Shown here: piece after piece, positions 18,550 through 28,100 of the stretch
Layout: every line of letters begins with the position of its first letter
Numbering within the stretch: the first letter of the stretch is position 1
Source of the DNA: Congeria kusceri
Taxonomy: Eukaryota > Mollusca > Bivalvia > Myida > Dreissenidae
Reading direction: 5' to 3'
NCBI GenBank assembly: GCA_027627225.1
Contig: CM051029.1
Location: 19,330,656 to 19,394,655, forward strand
Length of the DNA stretch: 64,000 bases
The notes under the pieces: model-generated
What the model saw: only the letters and a program-made list of their open reading frames with translations
Told to the model about the DNA's origin: nothing
Databases searched by the model: none
Program-made: the position numbers and the translations under genes

Positions 18550-21500
18550 CTATACAAACAATTGAACACCTGTAGAGTTTTGACCTCGCTTGTTTGCTTC
18601 GCTTGTATTGTCAGTTATGTAGATAGGTCTCGATCGCTTTGGCAATTGAGAATCTTTACATATGGAACTTGCGAACATTTGCTGTTCAACACTCACACCC
18701 CCAGTATTCAGTTCTGGAAGCGAGATAACCATACCATTTACTAGAGCACTATCAATTAACGATACATCAACGTTATACTGTGTATTTTGTGGGAAAACAA
18801 GTTGAGTGGTCATAAACTCTAAATTGTCAATAAGGTGATTCTCATAAACAGTGTATCTAGGAACTGAAAACTCCACTACGTGGCCACTTATTTCGCGTCG
18901 CATATCAATTTGTTTTAACTGAATCTCAGTCAATGGTTTGCGAGAATGAACAAAATTAGGTGCAGTTTTAAACATGAACATTCCCGGTCGTTTAAAATAA
19001 GCGCAGTAGTTTAATCTCGTGTTTAACATCCAGTTTGGAACATCTTGAGATAAATATGTTGCAAAAGATGAATGATTTTCAACAGATTTTTTCGCACAGG
19101 TTGCCAGTTCCCTTTTGAGTTTATTGAGTCTGAGTATGTCCAACGATTGTTCGTATTGCACATTCCATAATTGTTCAAATGTTCGAATGACCGAGTAAGG
19201 TGCCGTTTCTGATGATTTTTCCAACTGATATTCAAATGCCGTAACCGGACTAGGTATGAGCTTAAACAGGTATTTGTTAGAAGAAGCCTTCATAGTCGCG
19301 TCTTGCAATTTGAGTTCATATTCTGCCATTTTCATTTGTAGCTTCAGTTTTTCATTTTCGTCGTGTTTGTCTATTTGTCTGTTTTTGATTTGCGCCATCA
19401 AATCAGCTTTATATTTTTCCATGTTATCTTTTTGGTTTGCAAGAGCGTGTGTTGTTTGCAGCTTTCTATCCAATAATTCCGAGGAAAATTGTTGCTTCCT
19501 ACCTTCTTTCTCAAAGTTGGAAGATTCTTGTATCAAACGCATCCTTTCCTCAAACTCCTGTTTTATTTTACACATGTCGACAGAAAACATCATCTTGTCT
19601 CTTTCCATTTCTCTTTCGAAATTCTGCGATCTCGTTTGCGAAAGTTCTTCTGCTAATCGTTTACGTTCATCTCTGTCTCTGTTGAAATCCTCCTTGATTT
19701 TTAGCATTTGTACCTCGTAATCTTGCCTGTCCTTCTCGATTTCACGCGCAAATATCTTCTGTCGTTCTTCAATGAAAAGGGCTTGTTCAGACTTCAGTTT
19801 CTGCATTTCAATGGCAAACATTTCTGCTCGTTCTTTTAATCTCGCTTCGTGGTCTTGTCGTTGTTGTTCCTGAAATTGTTTGAACTGTTTTTCAATATTG
19901 TCCTTTTGTATGACTTGATTATGTTGAATATCTTGCAACTCCTTTTTGAAAATACGTTCACGTTCACTTTCCTGTGCAACATACCAATCTTTTTGCTGTT
20001 GCTTCTCTCTCTCGATCTCAGCTCTCATTTTCATCACCTGAAAGTCGTGAGACTGGGTCTGTGCTTGAGTTTCCCTACTAAGAACACTTTGCAGTTGAGC
20101 TTTCCATTCTTCTAATTTCAGTTTCCCCAAACCTAGCTCGTATTTGGATTGGACATCATGTGCTTGAATTTTGGCATTTATTTCGGCGATAGCAATAGAA
20201 GACTGTATTTGGTTCAACTTTAGATCGTGTTCCATTTGCATGGTTTCTATTTTAGATTGAATGTTTTCATCCTGTTTACACTCTTTCTGTTGTCCTTTCA
20301 GCTTAGTGATATCGGAGTATATTTTGGACACTTCTCGTAATTGTTCGATTGCGTTACATAAGGATGATTGTTGTTCTTTCAGTTCTTTTGTTTGAGACTG
20401 AATATCATTGACGTCAGTTTTAGTGACACGCTCTATGGTTTCGACTATGGATTTATCAGCTTCTAGAGTGCAAGAACCTTTATTTTTGTCAGATTTGTCG
20501 TTGACCAGTTTTAGCAAAGAACGTATTATGTACTTCAGATATTTATCATTACACGACTGAGTGTTTACGTGTAACTGTTTTGGAATCAGTTCAATTAATG
20601 GGTTTGTGTTTTTTGATCCTTGAGACTCTATAGTTTGCTTTTTTGCATTTTTTCGAACTTTGAAATTTAAATTCGCACGAGTTTTTTGTTGAGTTGCATG
20701 TTTTCTTTTAATAGGAGGCTCTTTTGTTGACGAATCGATTTCAATTGGCTTGGGTAATAAATTCACTGGTGTTTCGTCAGTTTTCGAAGGTATTTTCACT
20801 TTATGGGACATTCTACCAGATAGTTGTAAAGAGCTGTCATTTTTACGTTTCCTAGGTTTTCTTGCAATAGGTGGATCGTCACTTCTAGTTTTCTGTAAGA
20901 TATTTGTATCGTCGATAACATGTGAATTCACGTTTTGTACAACCGTATGTGTTGTAGTGTTTTCTCTTAAAGTTGTATCTTCGATCGCCTGAGTTTGTAT
21001 GTTCGAACATGCTGATTTTTTATACGGTGTATCGTTTTCTTGTAGTGATTGACATAGTTTTGTTTGACTTGTGTCGGGTAAATCTGTGCTTGAAAACTTG
21101 TTATCAGTGGTGTTTTCTGTAACCGCATTAGCCTCTTTTGTTTCAAAATTGATGTCGTCTGAAATGGTAGATGAAGAGGAGGATGCTTGGAGTGTTGACG
21201 AACTGTCGTTTTGTGAAAAAGAACCATGGTCAGGTTTTGACAGTGGTTGTTGGTCAAGTATTTGAGTGTGTTTTTCTGCTAGTTGTGTTTTAGTTTGTTG
21301 TACAGAAGTCATCCAGTCGTGAACGTACTCATTGGCTTGTTTTCGAAACACTGATTTGAAATCATTGTTGTCATCTAATGCAACGTTTACACTACTAGTT
21401 TTCAACTCAACTGGATGAGGATGAACTCGGTTTGGTTTTGTATTTGCGTTCAAATGATGTTTGGCATTAGTTGTAGGCAATTGAACATCGATTGGCCTAC

Positions 21501-21609
21501 TAGCTAAAAATGTGTTTCGTATCTCTTGGTAAATGTTTTCTGCGCTTAGATCGACATTCGTAGTTGGAATGTTATCTAAACGACTCATAATGGACAAAAA
21601 CTGATTCAT
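18550..21609 (-). CDS. long coiled-coil protein, 1019 residues
   Basis: The N-terminal third is Ser/Thr/Asn-rich, with basic clusters such as ARKPRKRKN that look like nuclear localisation signals. Residues roughly 370-770 are a long, charged, Gln/Glu/Lys-rich coiled coil with irregular repeats of the type RDxxxxxMxKIKxxF. The C-terminal ~240 residues look globular. A TATA-like ATTTATAAAT at 21641-21650 lies about 32 nt before the ATG at 21609, so the leader is very short; the second ATG (codon 8) is an alternative start. It could be a tegument or scaffold-like structural protein. No family is recognised. The next gene (21663) is also coiled-coil rich. Confidence 0.8.
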   Translation of the reverse strand: MNQFLSIMSRLDNIPTTNVDLSAENIYQEIRNTFLASRPIDVQLPTTNAKHHLNANTKPNRVHPHPVELKTSSVNVALDDNNDFKSVFRKQANEYVHDWMTSVQQTKTQLAEKHTQILDQQPLSKPDHGSFSQNDSSSTLQASSSSSTISDDINFETKEANAVTENTTDNKFSSTDLPDTSQTKLCQSLQENDTPYKKSACSNIQTQAIEDTTLRENTTTHTVVQNVNSHVIDDTNILQKTRSDDPPIARKPRKRKNDSSLQLSGRMSHKVKIPSKTDETPVNLLPKPIEIDSSTKEPPIKRKHATQQKTRANLNFKVRKNAKKQTIESQGSKNTNPLIELIPKQLHVNTQSCNDKYLKYIIRSLLKLVNDKSDKNKGSCTLEADKSIVETIERVTKTDVNDIQSQTKELKEQQSSLCNAIEQLREVSKIYSDITKLKGQQKECKQDENIQSKIETMQMEHDLKLNQIQSSIAIAEINAKIQAHDVQSKYELGLGKLKLEEWKAQLQSVLSRETQAQTQSHDFQVMKMRAEIEREKQQQKDWYVAQESERERIFKKELQDIQHNQVIQKDNIEKQFKQFQEQQRQDHEARLKERAEMFAIEMQKLKSEQALFIEERQKIFAREIEKDRQDYEVQMLKIKEDFNRDRDERKRLAEELSQTRSQNFEREMERDKMMFSVDMCKIKQEFEERMRLIQESSNFEKEGRKQQFSSELLDRKLQTTHALANQKDNMEKYKADLMAQIKNRQIDKHDENEKLKLQMKMAEYELKLQDATMKASSNKYLFKLIPSPVTAFEYQLEKSSETAPYSVIRTFEQLWNVQYEQSLDILRLNKLKRELATCAKKSVENHSSFATYLSQDVPNWMLNTRLNYCAYFKRPGMFMFKTAPNFVHSRKPLTEIQLKQIDMRREISGHVVEFSVPRYTVYENHLIDNLEFMTTQLVFPQNTQYNVDVSLIDSALVNGMVISLPELNTGGVSVEQQMFASSICKDSQLPKRSRPIYITDNTSEANKRGQNSTGVQLFV

Positions 21610-21662
21610 ATCATGAGATAAATTCGTTTATTGATCAAATATTTATAAATACAAAAAAGACA

Positions 21663-24092
21663 TCAACGAGCATCCAAAAGTACACCAGTGTGATCGTTGC
21701 ATAACGGCGTAGAATCACTTTGCTGAATAACAGTTGTAGTTTTAACTTCGAATTTTGTTTTGAGAAGGCGTCTTACAATCAGTTCGATTGCAATATCAAT
21801 ACCATATATCCGACTACATTCTTCCAAACCTTTGCACGATATATAGAAATCTTGATCGTATATGACAGTGAAAAATGGAAGAACGTATTTTTGCAACATC
21901 ATTTCTTCGTTGATGTTGTACAACTGAACGCCATTGTTTGTGACAGACTTCTCTATGCACACAAAACCGTTCAAAACGGATTTCCATGCATGTCGAAGAT
22001 TTTCTCGATACATCGTAAGAGTGTTATCGTCGACCTTTGAATCGAGCTTACTTCCACGAACTGTACCGTCGACTTTTATGTATTCAATATTTCGTTCAAG
22101 AGGCGTCTGCAACTCGTTGAATGTCGAATCGCGTTGCTTTGAAAAACCTTCTTTTAGCATTTTCAGTTGTTTGTCCTGTTTTGATTGATATTTATTAACC
22201 CATTCTCCAGACTGAGTGAGAAGAGTGTCTCGCAAGGTTATAAAATGTTGTTTAGTTTTAGCGGCCGTTTGACTTTGAAACTGTACGTATTGTTCGAGTT
22301 GTTTCTTTACGTCCTTCAATTGATCGGCATATGCATTTACTCGTCTGTTTGATACTTCGCGAAATTTTTTAGCTAGTTTAACGATTTCCTTCTTCTGTTC
22401 AGTTAACGTTTTTACTTGTAAATCTTTAACACTGTCGTCGACTCGCAACTTCGAAATTACTTTTTGAGCATCTTTCACGTAACCCATGAATCGCATAGCC
22501 AAATCAAAATACTGACTGACTTTATCTTGCATTTGCTTCAAATCGATTTCGGATCGTTCCAGGTCCCGTAAATGTGATATGTTTGGAACGGATTTTGAGC
22601 CATTTAACGTGGCCATGTCTTCCATGAAATCATCGATATCTATATTGTTGTTAAAGTTTAATTCGGAAACCTTTTCTTGAAGTCCGTATAAACCTTTAGG
22701 TAATGTTGACAAATATTTCACTGCTTGCATTCGAAATTTATTCAAGTGATCGCGAATAGTTCTTTCCCAATCATCCATTTTGGGTTTGATGTTTTTCATG
22801 TAGTTCTCCATTCCTTGTCGAACCATATCGTCAACGAGAGTATTTGCTCCATCTGGGGAAATGTCGTCCAAAAAGCAATTCATCTTTTCTTGAATATCGT
22901 TCATTTCATACGACACTCGAGAAATGTAATCCTGTATATGTTTGTTCTTTTCTTGTAGACGTGAAAAGTTTGACAGTGGATTGTTCTCGTCAAAAAGAGC
23001 CGACTGTGCTTTTGTTAATGTGGAAAACAATGGACTGTCGTTTTTTTCGCTACTTGCAGCATTTGCGGTTTCGTCTTTGGGTATCTCAGTAAGAATATAG
23101 CGTTCTGAGGTTTGACACTCGAAATGCCGTTCGGCTAAATGCAGTACCTTCAGTTCCGCATAAAAGATTGATTCGCCAGCCGTTCCTAAACATATTTCGT
23201 TGTTTTCAACTCTTATATTACTACAACCAACAAACTGAATTTGAGATTCTGTTGGCAAATGCCAACACTCGATGGTATTATTCACCACAAATATAGCTAC
23301 ATCGGATATTGCCGGTATATCGTTCGCAATCGAAAATAAATGTTGTAAATCAATCTTTGGCAAATCGCTGAATTTTTCGAGTTTGATGATCGCTTTACCT
23401 TTCTCACATTTCCTATAAGGTATAAGGCCTAGAATCATGCACCATTCTAAATACAACATAAACTTTTCGTTTAGAGCATGCTGTAGTAAAAACGCATTCA
23501 GGTACCTAGAAACAGTCGAGTTTAAGTCACTAATATATTTCGACTGCACAAATTTTGTTATACTAGCGACTAGATCATCATCAATACGCGTGTGTGTACA
23601 ACTGATATTTGTCATGACACCCTTAACATACTTTTCCAGCTTCAATTTGCAAAATGCTGGTCCAGTACCGGAGTAGTTTAGCAATTGATCATACCAAAGA
23701 TATCGAAGAAATGACGCTATGTCTATATACTGAAGTCGTTCGTTATACTCGAGATTGAAACCAGACCATTGAAGTGGAGCTCCCAATTCTTGAATAAAAA
23801 CCTGATTGTGAAGCATTTTGTGAATAGCGAGGGTTTTCTTGGTTGGTGATACTAAACGAACATCCCTAATGCTATCAAAATCGTTTTTGGTATTAGCATA
23901 TTTTGTCAGTATATGATTTATTTGCCGTTCATAGTTCGCTACACTTGAAAACGAACAGTATTGATCTCGATGCTTAATAAGGTTTACTCTGACAGATGGA
24001 TCATTGAGCTGTCTGAGCAATATTCGTTCATCTTCGCTTTGTTCGACATTTTCTTTTTTGTTCAAAAGCGGAGTGAAATCTATGTTAGTCAT
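21663..24092 (-). CDS. coiled-coil structural or tegument candidate, 809 residues
   Basis: The frame opens at 24143, but a TATA-like TTATATATAC at 24125-24134 lies between that codon and the next ATG. The start at 24092 (MTNIDF) is therefore chosen, giving 809 residues. The middle (about residues 370-650) is predicted helical with heptad-like runs, including LTEQKKEIVKLAKKF. The flanks look globular, with no signal peptide or membrane span. It is adjacent to another coiled-coil gene in the same direction. No homologue is recognised; a capsid-associated, tegument or portal role cannot be separated from the sequence alone. Confidence 0.8.
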   Translation of the reverse strand: MTNIDFTPLLNKKENVEQSEDERILLRQLNDPSVRVNLIKHRDQYCSFSSVANYERQINHILTKYANTKNDFDSIRDVRLVSPTKKTLAIHKMLHNQVFIQELGAPLQWSGFNLEYNERLQYIDIASFLRYLWYDQLLNYSGTGPAFCKLKLEKYVKGVMTNISCTHTRIDDDLVASITKFVQSKYISDLNSTVSRYLNAFLLQHALNEKFMLYLEWCMILGLIPYRKCEKGKAIIKLEKFSDLPKIDLQHLFSIANDIPAISDVAIFVVNNTIECWHLPTESQIQFVGCSNIRVENNEICLGTAGESIFYAELKVLHLAERHFECQTSERYILTEIPKDETANAASSEKNDSPLFSTLTKAQSALFDENNPLSNFSRLQEKNKHIQDYISRVSYEMNDIQEKMNCFLDDISPDGANTLVDDMVRQGMENYMKNIKPKMDDWERTIRDHLNKFRMQAVKYLSTLPKGLYGLQEKVSELNFNNNIDIDDFMEDMATLNGSKSVPNISHLRDLERSEIDLKQMQDKVSQYFDLAMRFMGYVKDAQKVISKLRVDDSVKDLQVKTLTEQKKEIVKLAKKFREVSNRRVNAYADQLKDVKKQLEQYVQFQSQTAAKTKQHFITLRDTLLTQSGEWVNKYQSKQDKQLKMLKEGFSKQRDSTFNELQTPLERNIEYIKVDGTVRGSKLDSKVDDNTLTMYRENLRHAWKSVLNGFVCIEKSVTNNGVQLYNINEEMMLQKYVLPFFTVIYDQDFYISCKGLEECSRIYGIDIAIELIVRRLLKTKFEVKTTTVIQQSDSTPLCNDHTGVLLDAR

Positions 24093-24165
24093 AGCTGTTG
24101 GTAAAACACAACAAGACTCAAACGTTATATATACAAAAAACACAGTTATTTGAGAATATGTTGGT

Positions 24166-24492
24166 TTATTTCATTTCCATACGATCGACAAGTGCATTCA
24201 TTTGATCAACAATATCGGTTTGACGAGAGCGTTTCTTTCTCTCTTCACCGACATCGTTGTTGTGTTTGCGTTTGTATCTACTAGAAGACGAATTGAACTG
24301 GTTCAGGAATTGTTCCAGAGTTGCTTTGTCAATCAGTACGTACAAGCAATTGTCGCGATTATCTTTCGGAATGTCATATTTCACATGCGAAGAGTCAACA
24401 TAACTCTTTCGATACAATAATAATAGAGTATTCACCAACAGTATTGTTGTCCATGTGGTACAAACTGTCACGTTTGTCACAAAAGCACACAT
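24166..24492 (-). pseudogene. C-terminal fragment of the frameshifted gene at 24395
   Basis: This frame overlaps the preceding one by 98 nt and is offset by one base. It encodes VKYDIPKDNRDNCLYVLID, which lines up with VHYVIPKANSNKNVYALID at the end of the OTU-like protein at 32483. It then adds a basic tail (KRKHNN, RKKRSR) that could be a nuclear localisation signal. The homologous ending shows that it is the natural C-terminus of the 24395 frame. The shift probably falls near the ATTATTATTG run at about 24415-24425. A sequencing indel, a real disruption, or translational frameshifting would each explain it. The ATG at 24492 is probably not used. Confidence 0.6.
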
Positions 24493-25342
24493 TTACACAG
24501 TTTCGCAAATATCTCAGTTGTATTTTGAACGTGGTGAAATCTTCATTTGACAACTGAATATCATACTCGTTTCGTCGCAATTCGTACCATTCAGTAACTT
24601 CAAAAGGCTGATTAACTGATGTTTTTGGAATTACTTCTGCGATTTTCTTTTCTCTCGACAGAATGATCAAGGTGTCACCACTTTTGCATAGCTGTGTATC
24701 TCTCGGAATCGGTTGGGGCAAAATATAGTATATTATCGGTCGTTCGGCAAACAAATCCAGATTGTACAAAAAGTTATCACTGATGTACCAAAGTTCGTTA
24801 CCAACAATCGCAAACTGATGTTCGTTCAGATCTGGTAGACTGGATAGCACATGCTCATGCATTTGAAGTTTACACCACCTCGAACCATTGAAATATTTTG
24901 CAAAGTATGTTTTCTCGTTAGCACTGAACGAAAGAACAACGTGTGGTGCATCGTAACTGCTATGTATCGGCACCATATCTGACCGAAAGCTAAGAATCTC
25001 ATTTTGATATTCCTCCAAATCTCGATGTGTTTCACTCAACTGCGGATTGATTTTGATTTTCGATATTTGACTTGTTGGTGCCCATGTCAAAATATCCAAG
25101 ATTTCTAGCACAAGTCGTTGGTGAGCACCGTTATCCTGATCAATACCTATAGAGTTGACAAATCGAAATTTGTTTTCTATAGTGCCTTGACTGAAATGGG
25201 TTAGACATTGTTGGAGCATAATACGATCTTGATTCTCAATTGCCTTCACAAACAACTGAACATTGCTCAACAAATCAAATTCGTCGCAAGGTGCAGCGTT
25301 TTCGTCGTTGTAATCATCGAACATATCAATATTGTTTGCCAT
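24395..25342 (-). CDS. N-terminal part of a frameshifted gene related to the OTU-like proteins' C-terminal domain
   Basis: This frame encodes 315 residues from the ATG at 25342 to a TGA at 24395. Its second half matches in pattern the C-terminal domain of the proteins at 10793 and 32483: a Y-F-x-G-x-R-W segment, then VGNELW, then Y-I-L-P and an I-I-L repeat, suggesting a propeller-like fold. In those proteins the domain ends with a V-x-Y-x-I-P-K...LID segment. Here that segment lies in the next frame (24166-24492), so the gene appears broken, or read through, by a +1 shift in the 98-nt overlap. It lacks the OTU part of its relatives. Confidence 0.7.
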   Translation of the reverse strand: MANNIDMFDDYNDENAAPCDEFDLLSNVQLFVKAIENQDRIMLQQCLTHFSQGTIENKFRFVNSIGIDQDNGAHQRLVLEILDILTWAPTSQISKIKINPQLSETHRDLEEYQNEILSFRSDMVPIHSSYDAPHVVLSFSANEKTYFAKYFNGSRWCKLQMHEHVLSSLPDLNEHQFAIVGNELWYISDNFLYNLDLFAERPIIYYILPQPIPRDTQLCKSGDTLIILSREKKIAEVIPKTSVNQPFEVTEWYELRRNEYDIQLSNEDFTTFKIQLRYLRNCVNVCFCDKRDSLYHMDNNTVGEYSIIIVSKELC

Positions 25343-25392
25343 AACTTGTATGTGTGAAACAAAACAATATCCAACATGTTATATGCATATAT

Positions 25393-27501
25393 TTATTTGA
25401 CTTTTACCCAACAAGCAAGTGCAATCCAATTTGATTTCATGACAGCCCAGTGGTGAGATAAGGAGAAATATCCGCTTCCTATCAAACTGTCTGGAACGTC
25501 GTCCGTGGAATGTGTGCCTTTTCCACTGAATTTCCTATCGACTGGGCTGAACTTGAACTGCATCATATTCTGATACAAATATTCGATTTCGTTTATGCCT
25601 TGTTTGTTCAAATAATATGAGGTCAATAAACTCGAAAACCAAATAAGATGTTCGTTCATATATTCTATAGTCTGTGTAAATATGGACAATTTGTTTAGTA
25701 AACTATAGCCAGCTTGTTTATGGAGCTCTTTAGTGATGCGATTCTCAACTGCGGAATAGTACAAATAAGCTTCAATATCGGTACATCTCAAACACTCTTT
25801 TACCTTATCGTATATATTCACACAATTGTTTCTTTGAGCGTTGTTTTCCACAGCAATGAAGTATTTTCTCTTCGAAGGCTTTTGCTCTCCAGTGATGTAT
25901 CGTTTTTTAGAAGATGAAATTGACACTTTTTCTAAATGATATACACAGTGCAAAATCATTTTAATCATGATTTCATTCGCTTTGCCCAATTCCTCAGATT
26001 CGATAAACTTGTGGTCTAAATACAATACACACAACGTTTCATCTTGTGTTAAACCACTAGCGACAATACCTATTCCGCTGCTGAGCGAATCGCAATAATT
26101 TGGATCCATGTAAATAAACACGTTGCTCACACAAGTCGAATCGTCGATTATGTTAACGTTGTATTTCATGTACGATAATAGCCTGTCTGAAAATGGACAG
26201 AGTTTTCCACCACCATTCTTATTTTTGGTATACGATGCCGGCACGATACCCAGTTCATCCTCAAAGCTTGACGTCGAATGCGCCAACAAGTTTGACAGAA
26301 ACCTATTTGTTTCGTTTATGTTTATATGGTCTGGTTTATAGAAAATCAGATTTGGACATGCTGGGTATTTTGAAGCGTACTTTAAGTGTTCCTCATTGTT
26401 ACAGAAATAGTAGACATGATACAGATTTATGTCTTTTCTACTTTTCAAATTGCTTGTGATTTCACACATTTCGTCCACTTTATGATTCACGGGTGATGTT
26501 AAAAATATGATCTTGTTATCAGCTTTTTGACCATGAGCTAAGATGGTACCAAATCGACATTTGTTGATTGAAAACGCTTCATCCACAATTAAAATGTGAA
26601 GATCATCGCCTCTCAGAGCGTTATCGTTTCGTGCACTTTTGAACTTGGCCAAGCAATTAAAGTCATCATCTTTATTGGCATTCGTAAAAATTGTCCCGTG
26701 TTGATCGCTGATGATTTTGACAACGACCGAGTCTGTTGGAGTCATGATATTGTATCGCGAATGCGTTAATTTCTCGCTCCATTCCTTGCATTTTGTGATA
26801 ACATAGTTTTTGACAGTTTGTGCCAAGTCCTTTGTGTGCGAATAGTAGCCCAATCGCATACCACACGTTAGAAAAGTGAACAACAGTGCTACAAAGGCAG
26901 ACCCAGTCATAAATGTTTTTCCGTGTCTTCGAGGTATAATTTGGTAAGCGTATTTATGAGAATAGAACTCCTTCACGTCTTCTAGAAACGATTCGTTTAC
27001 GTCTAGACCCATATATTTCTCACAAACAGCTAACATAACTGCATTGTTGATTATGGGTTCCTTCTTGAGCAAATGGAAAAACATTTCATAAAAGAAGGAC
27101 TTTTGGAACATCTCGTAATATATGTCCTCCTCCTTAGCTATTCTATGATACACGAACATAAAGTCGAGATAGTTTGGTTTATGCTGTAGTATGATCGACA
27201 TTGTTTCTTTTACGGAATGAGCATTGCTTGACTCGCGGACAAGAGGAGATGGTTGGCGTTTTTGCTGAATGTTATTGAAATAGTTTACTGGTTTGAGAAA
27301 ATCGCTTGCCTTCTTTAAGAACAAAGTCTGCCAAAGGAAGCTTTCTTCTCGATATATCAAATCACCAACAATGTTGGAATAAAACGGCAATGTACTCCAC
27401 AGTATAGTATTCATAGACGTATCTAAGGTTGAGTTACAAGAACAAGCCCATTCGTACAATGGTACATTTATTATTCGGTTATTGTAGTCAACAATATACA
27501 T
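25393..27501 (-). CDS. terminase large subunit (UL15-like packaging ATPase/nuclease), unspliced
   Basis: The 702-residue product has the herpesvirus-type Walker A IPRRHGKTF (RRHGKT at 191-196), Walker B LHILIVDEAF (DE at 307-308) and the coupling motif FLTSP near 333. A C-terminal RNase H-like nuclease domain follows, with acidic residues in FIYMDPN (D466), FIAVEN near 555 and STDDVPDS near 670. This is the motor that cuts concatemers and drives DNA into procapsids through the portal. The whole enzyme is in one exon, whereas UL15-type genes of vertebrate herpesviruses are spliced. The ATG at 27501 follows a short gap after the upstream gene (27538). Confidence 0.9.
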   Translation of the reverse strand: MYIVDYNNRIINVPLYEWACSCNSTLDTSMNTILWSTLPFYSNIVGDLIYREESFLWQTLFLKKASDFLKPVNYFNNIQQKRQPSPLVRESSNAHSVKETMSIILQHKPNYLDFMFVYHRIAKEEDIYYEMFQKSFFYEMFFHLLKKEPIINNAVMLAVCEKYMGLDVNESFLEDVKEFYSHKYAYQIIPRRHGKTFMTGSAFVALLFTFLTCGMRLGYYSHTKDLAQTVKNYVITKCKEWSEKLTHSRYNIMTPTDSVVVKIISDQHGTIFTNANKDDDFNCLAKFKSARNDNALRGDDLHILIVDEAFSINKCRFGTILAHGQKADNKIIFLTSPVNHKVDEMCEITSNLKSRKDINLYHVYYFCNNEEHLKYASKYPACPNLIFYKPDHININETNRFLSNLLAHSTSSFEDELGIVPASYTKNKNGGGKLCPFSDRLLSYMKYNVNIIDDSTCVSNVFIYMDPNYCDSLSSGIGIVASGLTQDETLCVLYLDHKFIESEELGKANEIMIKMILHCVYHLEKVSISSSKKRYITGEQKPSKRKYFIAVENNAQRNNCVNIYDKVKECLRCTDIEAYLYYSAVENRITKELHKQAGYSLLNKLSIFTQTIEYMNEHLIWFSSLLTSYYLNKQGINEIEYLYQNMMQFKFSPVDRKFSGKGTHSTDDVPDSLIGSGYFSLSHHWAVMKSNWIALACWVKVK

Positions 27502-27537
27502 GACTAATCAAACATAAAAACCAACGCAGTAATGTTC

Positions 27538-28056
27538 TTATACAAATTTTTCTAACACTCGCTGCAACAGCTCTTCAGCGCAATTGTCCAGTCGGTTCTC
27601 GAGATGAGCGTATCTTCTATAGTGATTGGGAAACACGCCATGCATTACACATCCGAACAATTTCTTCAGTTCGAAACTATACTCCTTTTCGTGATACAAA
27701 GTGTTGTTTAACATTCCAAAGCATGCACACAGTTTTTCGATAGTTGGCTGTTTTTTTGTGATATAGGTGTAATTCCGGGAATACGCATTGATCAAACTAC
27801 ACTGCAAAGATGTGTCTTCGCCCTTGTTAACGAGCGTGTAGTAGTTTTGTACCACCGTTTCTAACATATTGTGGATACAATCTTGAAAGTAATCTGACCA
27901 ATCATTGTATTTTTCACACCCACGCAACACATCTTCTTGAAGAGAATCGCTTAACTCGCTGATTTCGCGGCTGCAACCTTCACACCCACGCAACACCTCT
28001 TCTTGAAGAGAATCGCTTAACTCGCTGATTTCGCGGCTGCAACCTTCACATGCCAT
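27538..28056 (-). CDS. small protein with duplicated 22-residue N-terminal cysteine repeat
   Basis: The 172-residue protein begins with two near-identical 22-residue copies of GCSREISELSDSLQEE followed by VLRGCE. They are encoded by adjacent 66-bp direct repeats at 27913-27978 and 27979-28044. The remainder is helical, with scattered cysteines and no recognised domain. It lies between the terminase and a 722-residue gene in the same direction, so a late or structural role is possible. The repeat looks recent because the DNA copies differ at very few sites. Confidence 0.75.
   Translation of the reverse strand: MACEGCSREISELSDSLQEEVLRGCEGCSREISELSDSLQEDVLRGCEKYNDWSDYFQDCIHNMLETVVQNYYTLVNKGEDTSLQCSLINAYSRNYTYITKKQPTIEKLCACFGMLNNTLYHEKEYSFELKKLFGCVMHGVFPNHYRRYAHLENRLDNCAEELLQRVLEKFV
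27913..28044. repeat. two 66-bp direct repeats inside a gene
   Basis: Copies at 27913-27978 and 27979-28044 are almost identical and in frame. They encode the duplicated N-terminal segment of the 172-residue protein at 27538. Confidence 0.85.
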
Positions 28057-28100
28057 TGTTAACTGATGGTAGATGTTTTAAGTATGAGTCTTTTAAGGCG

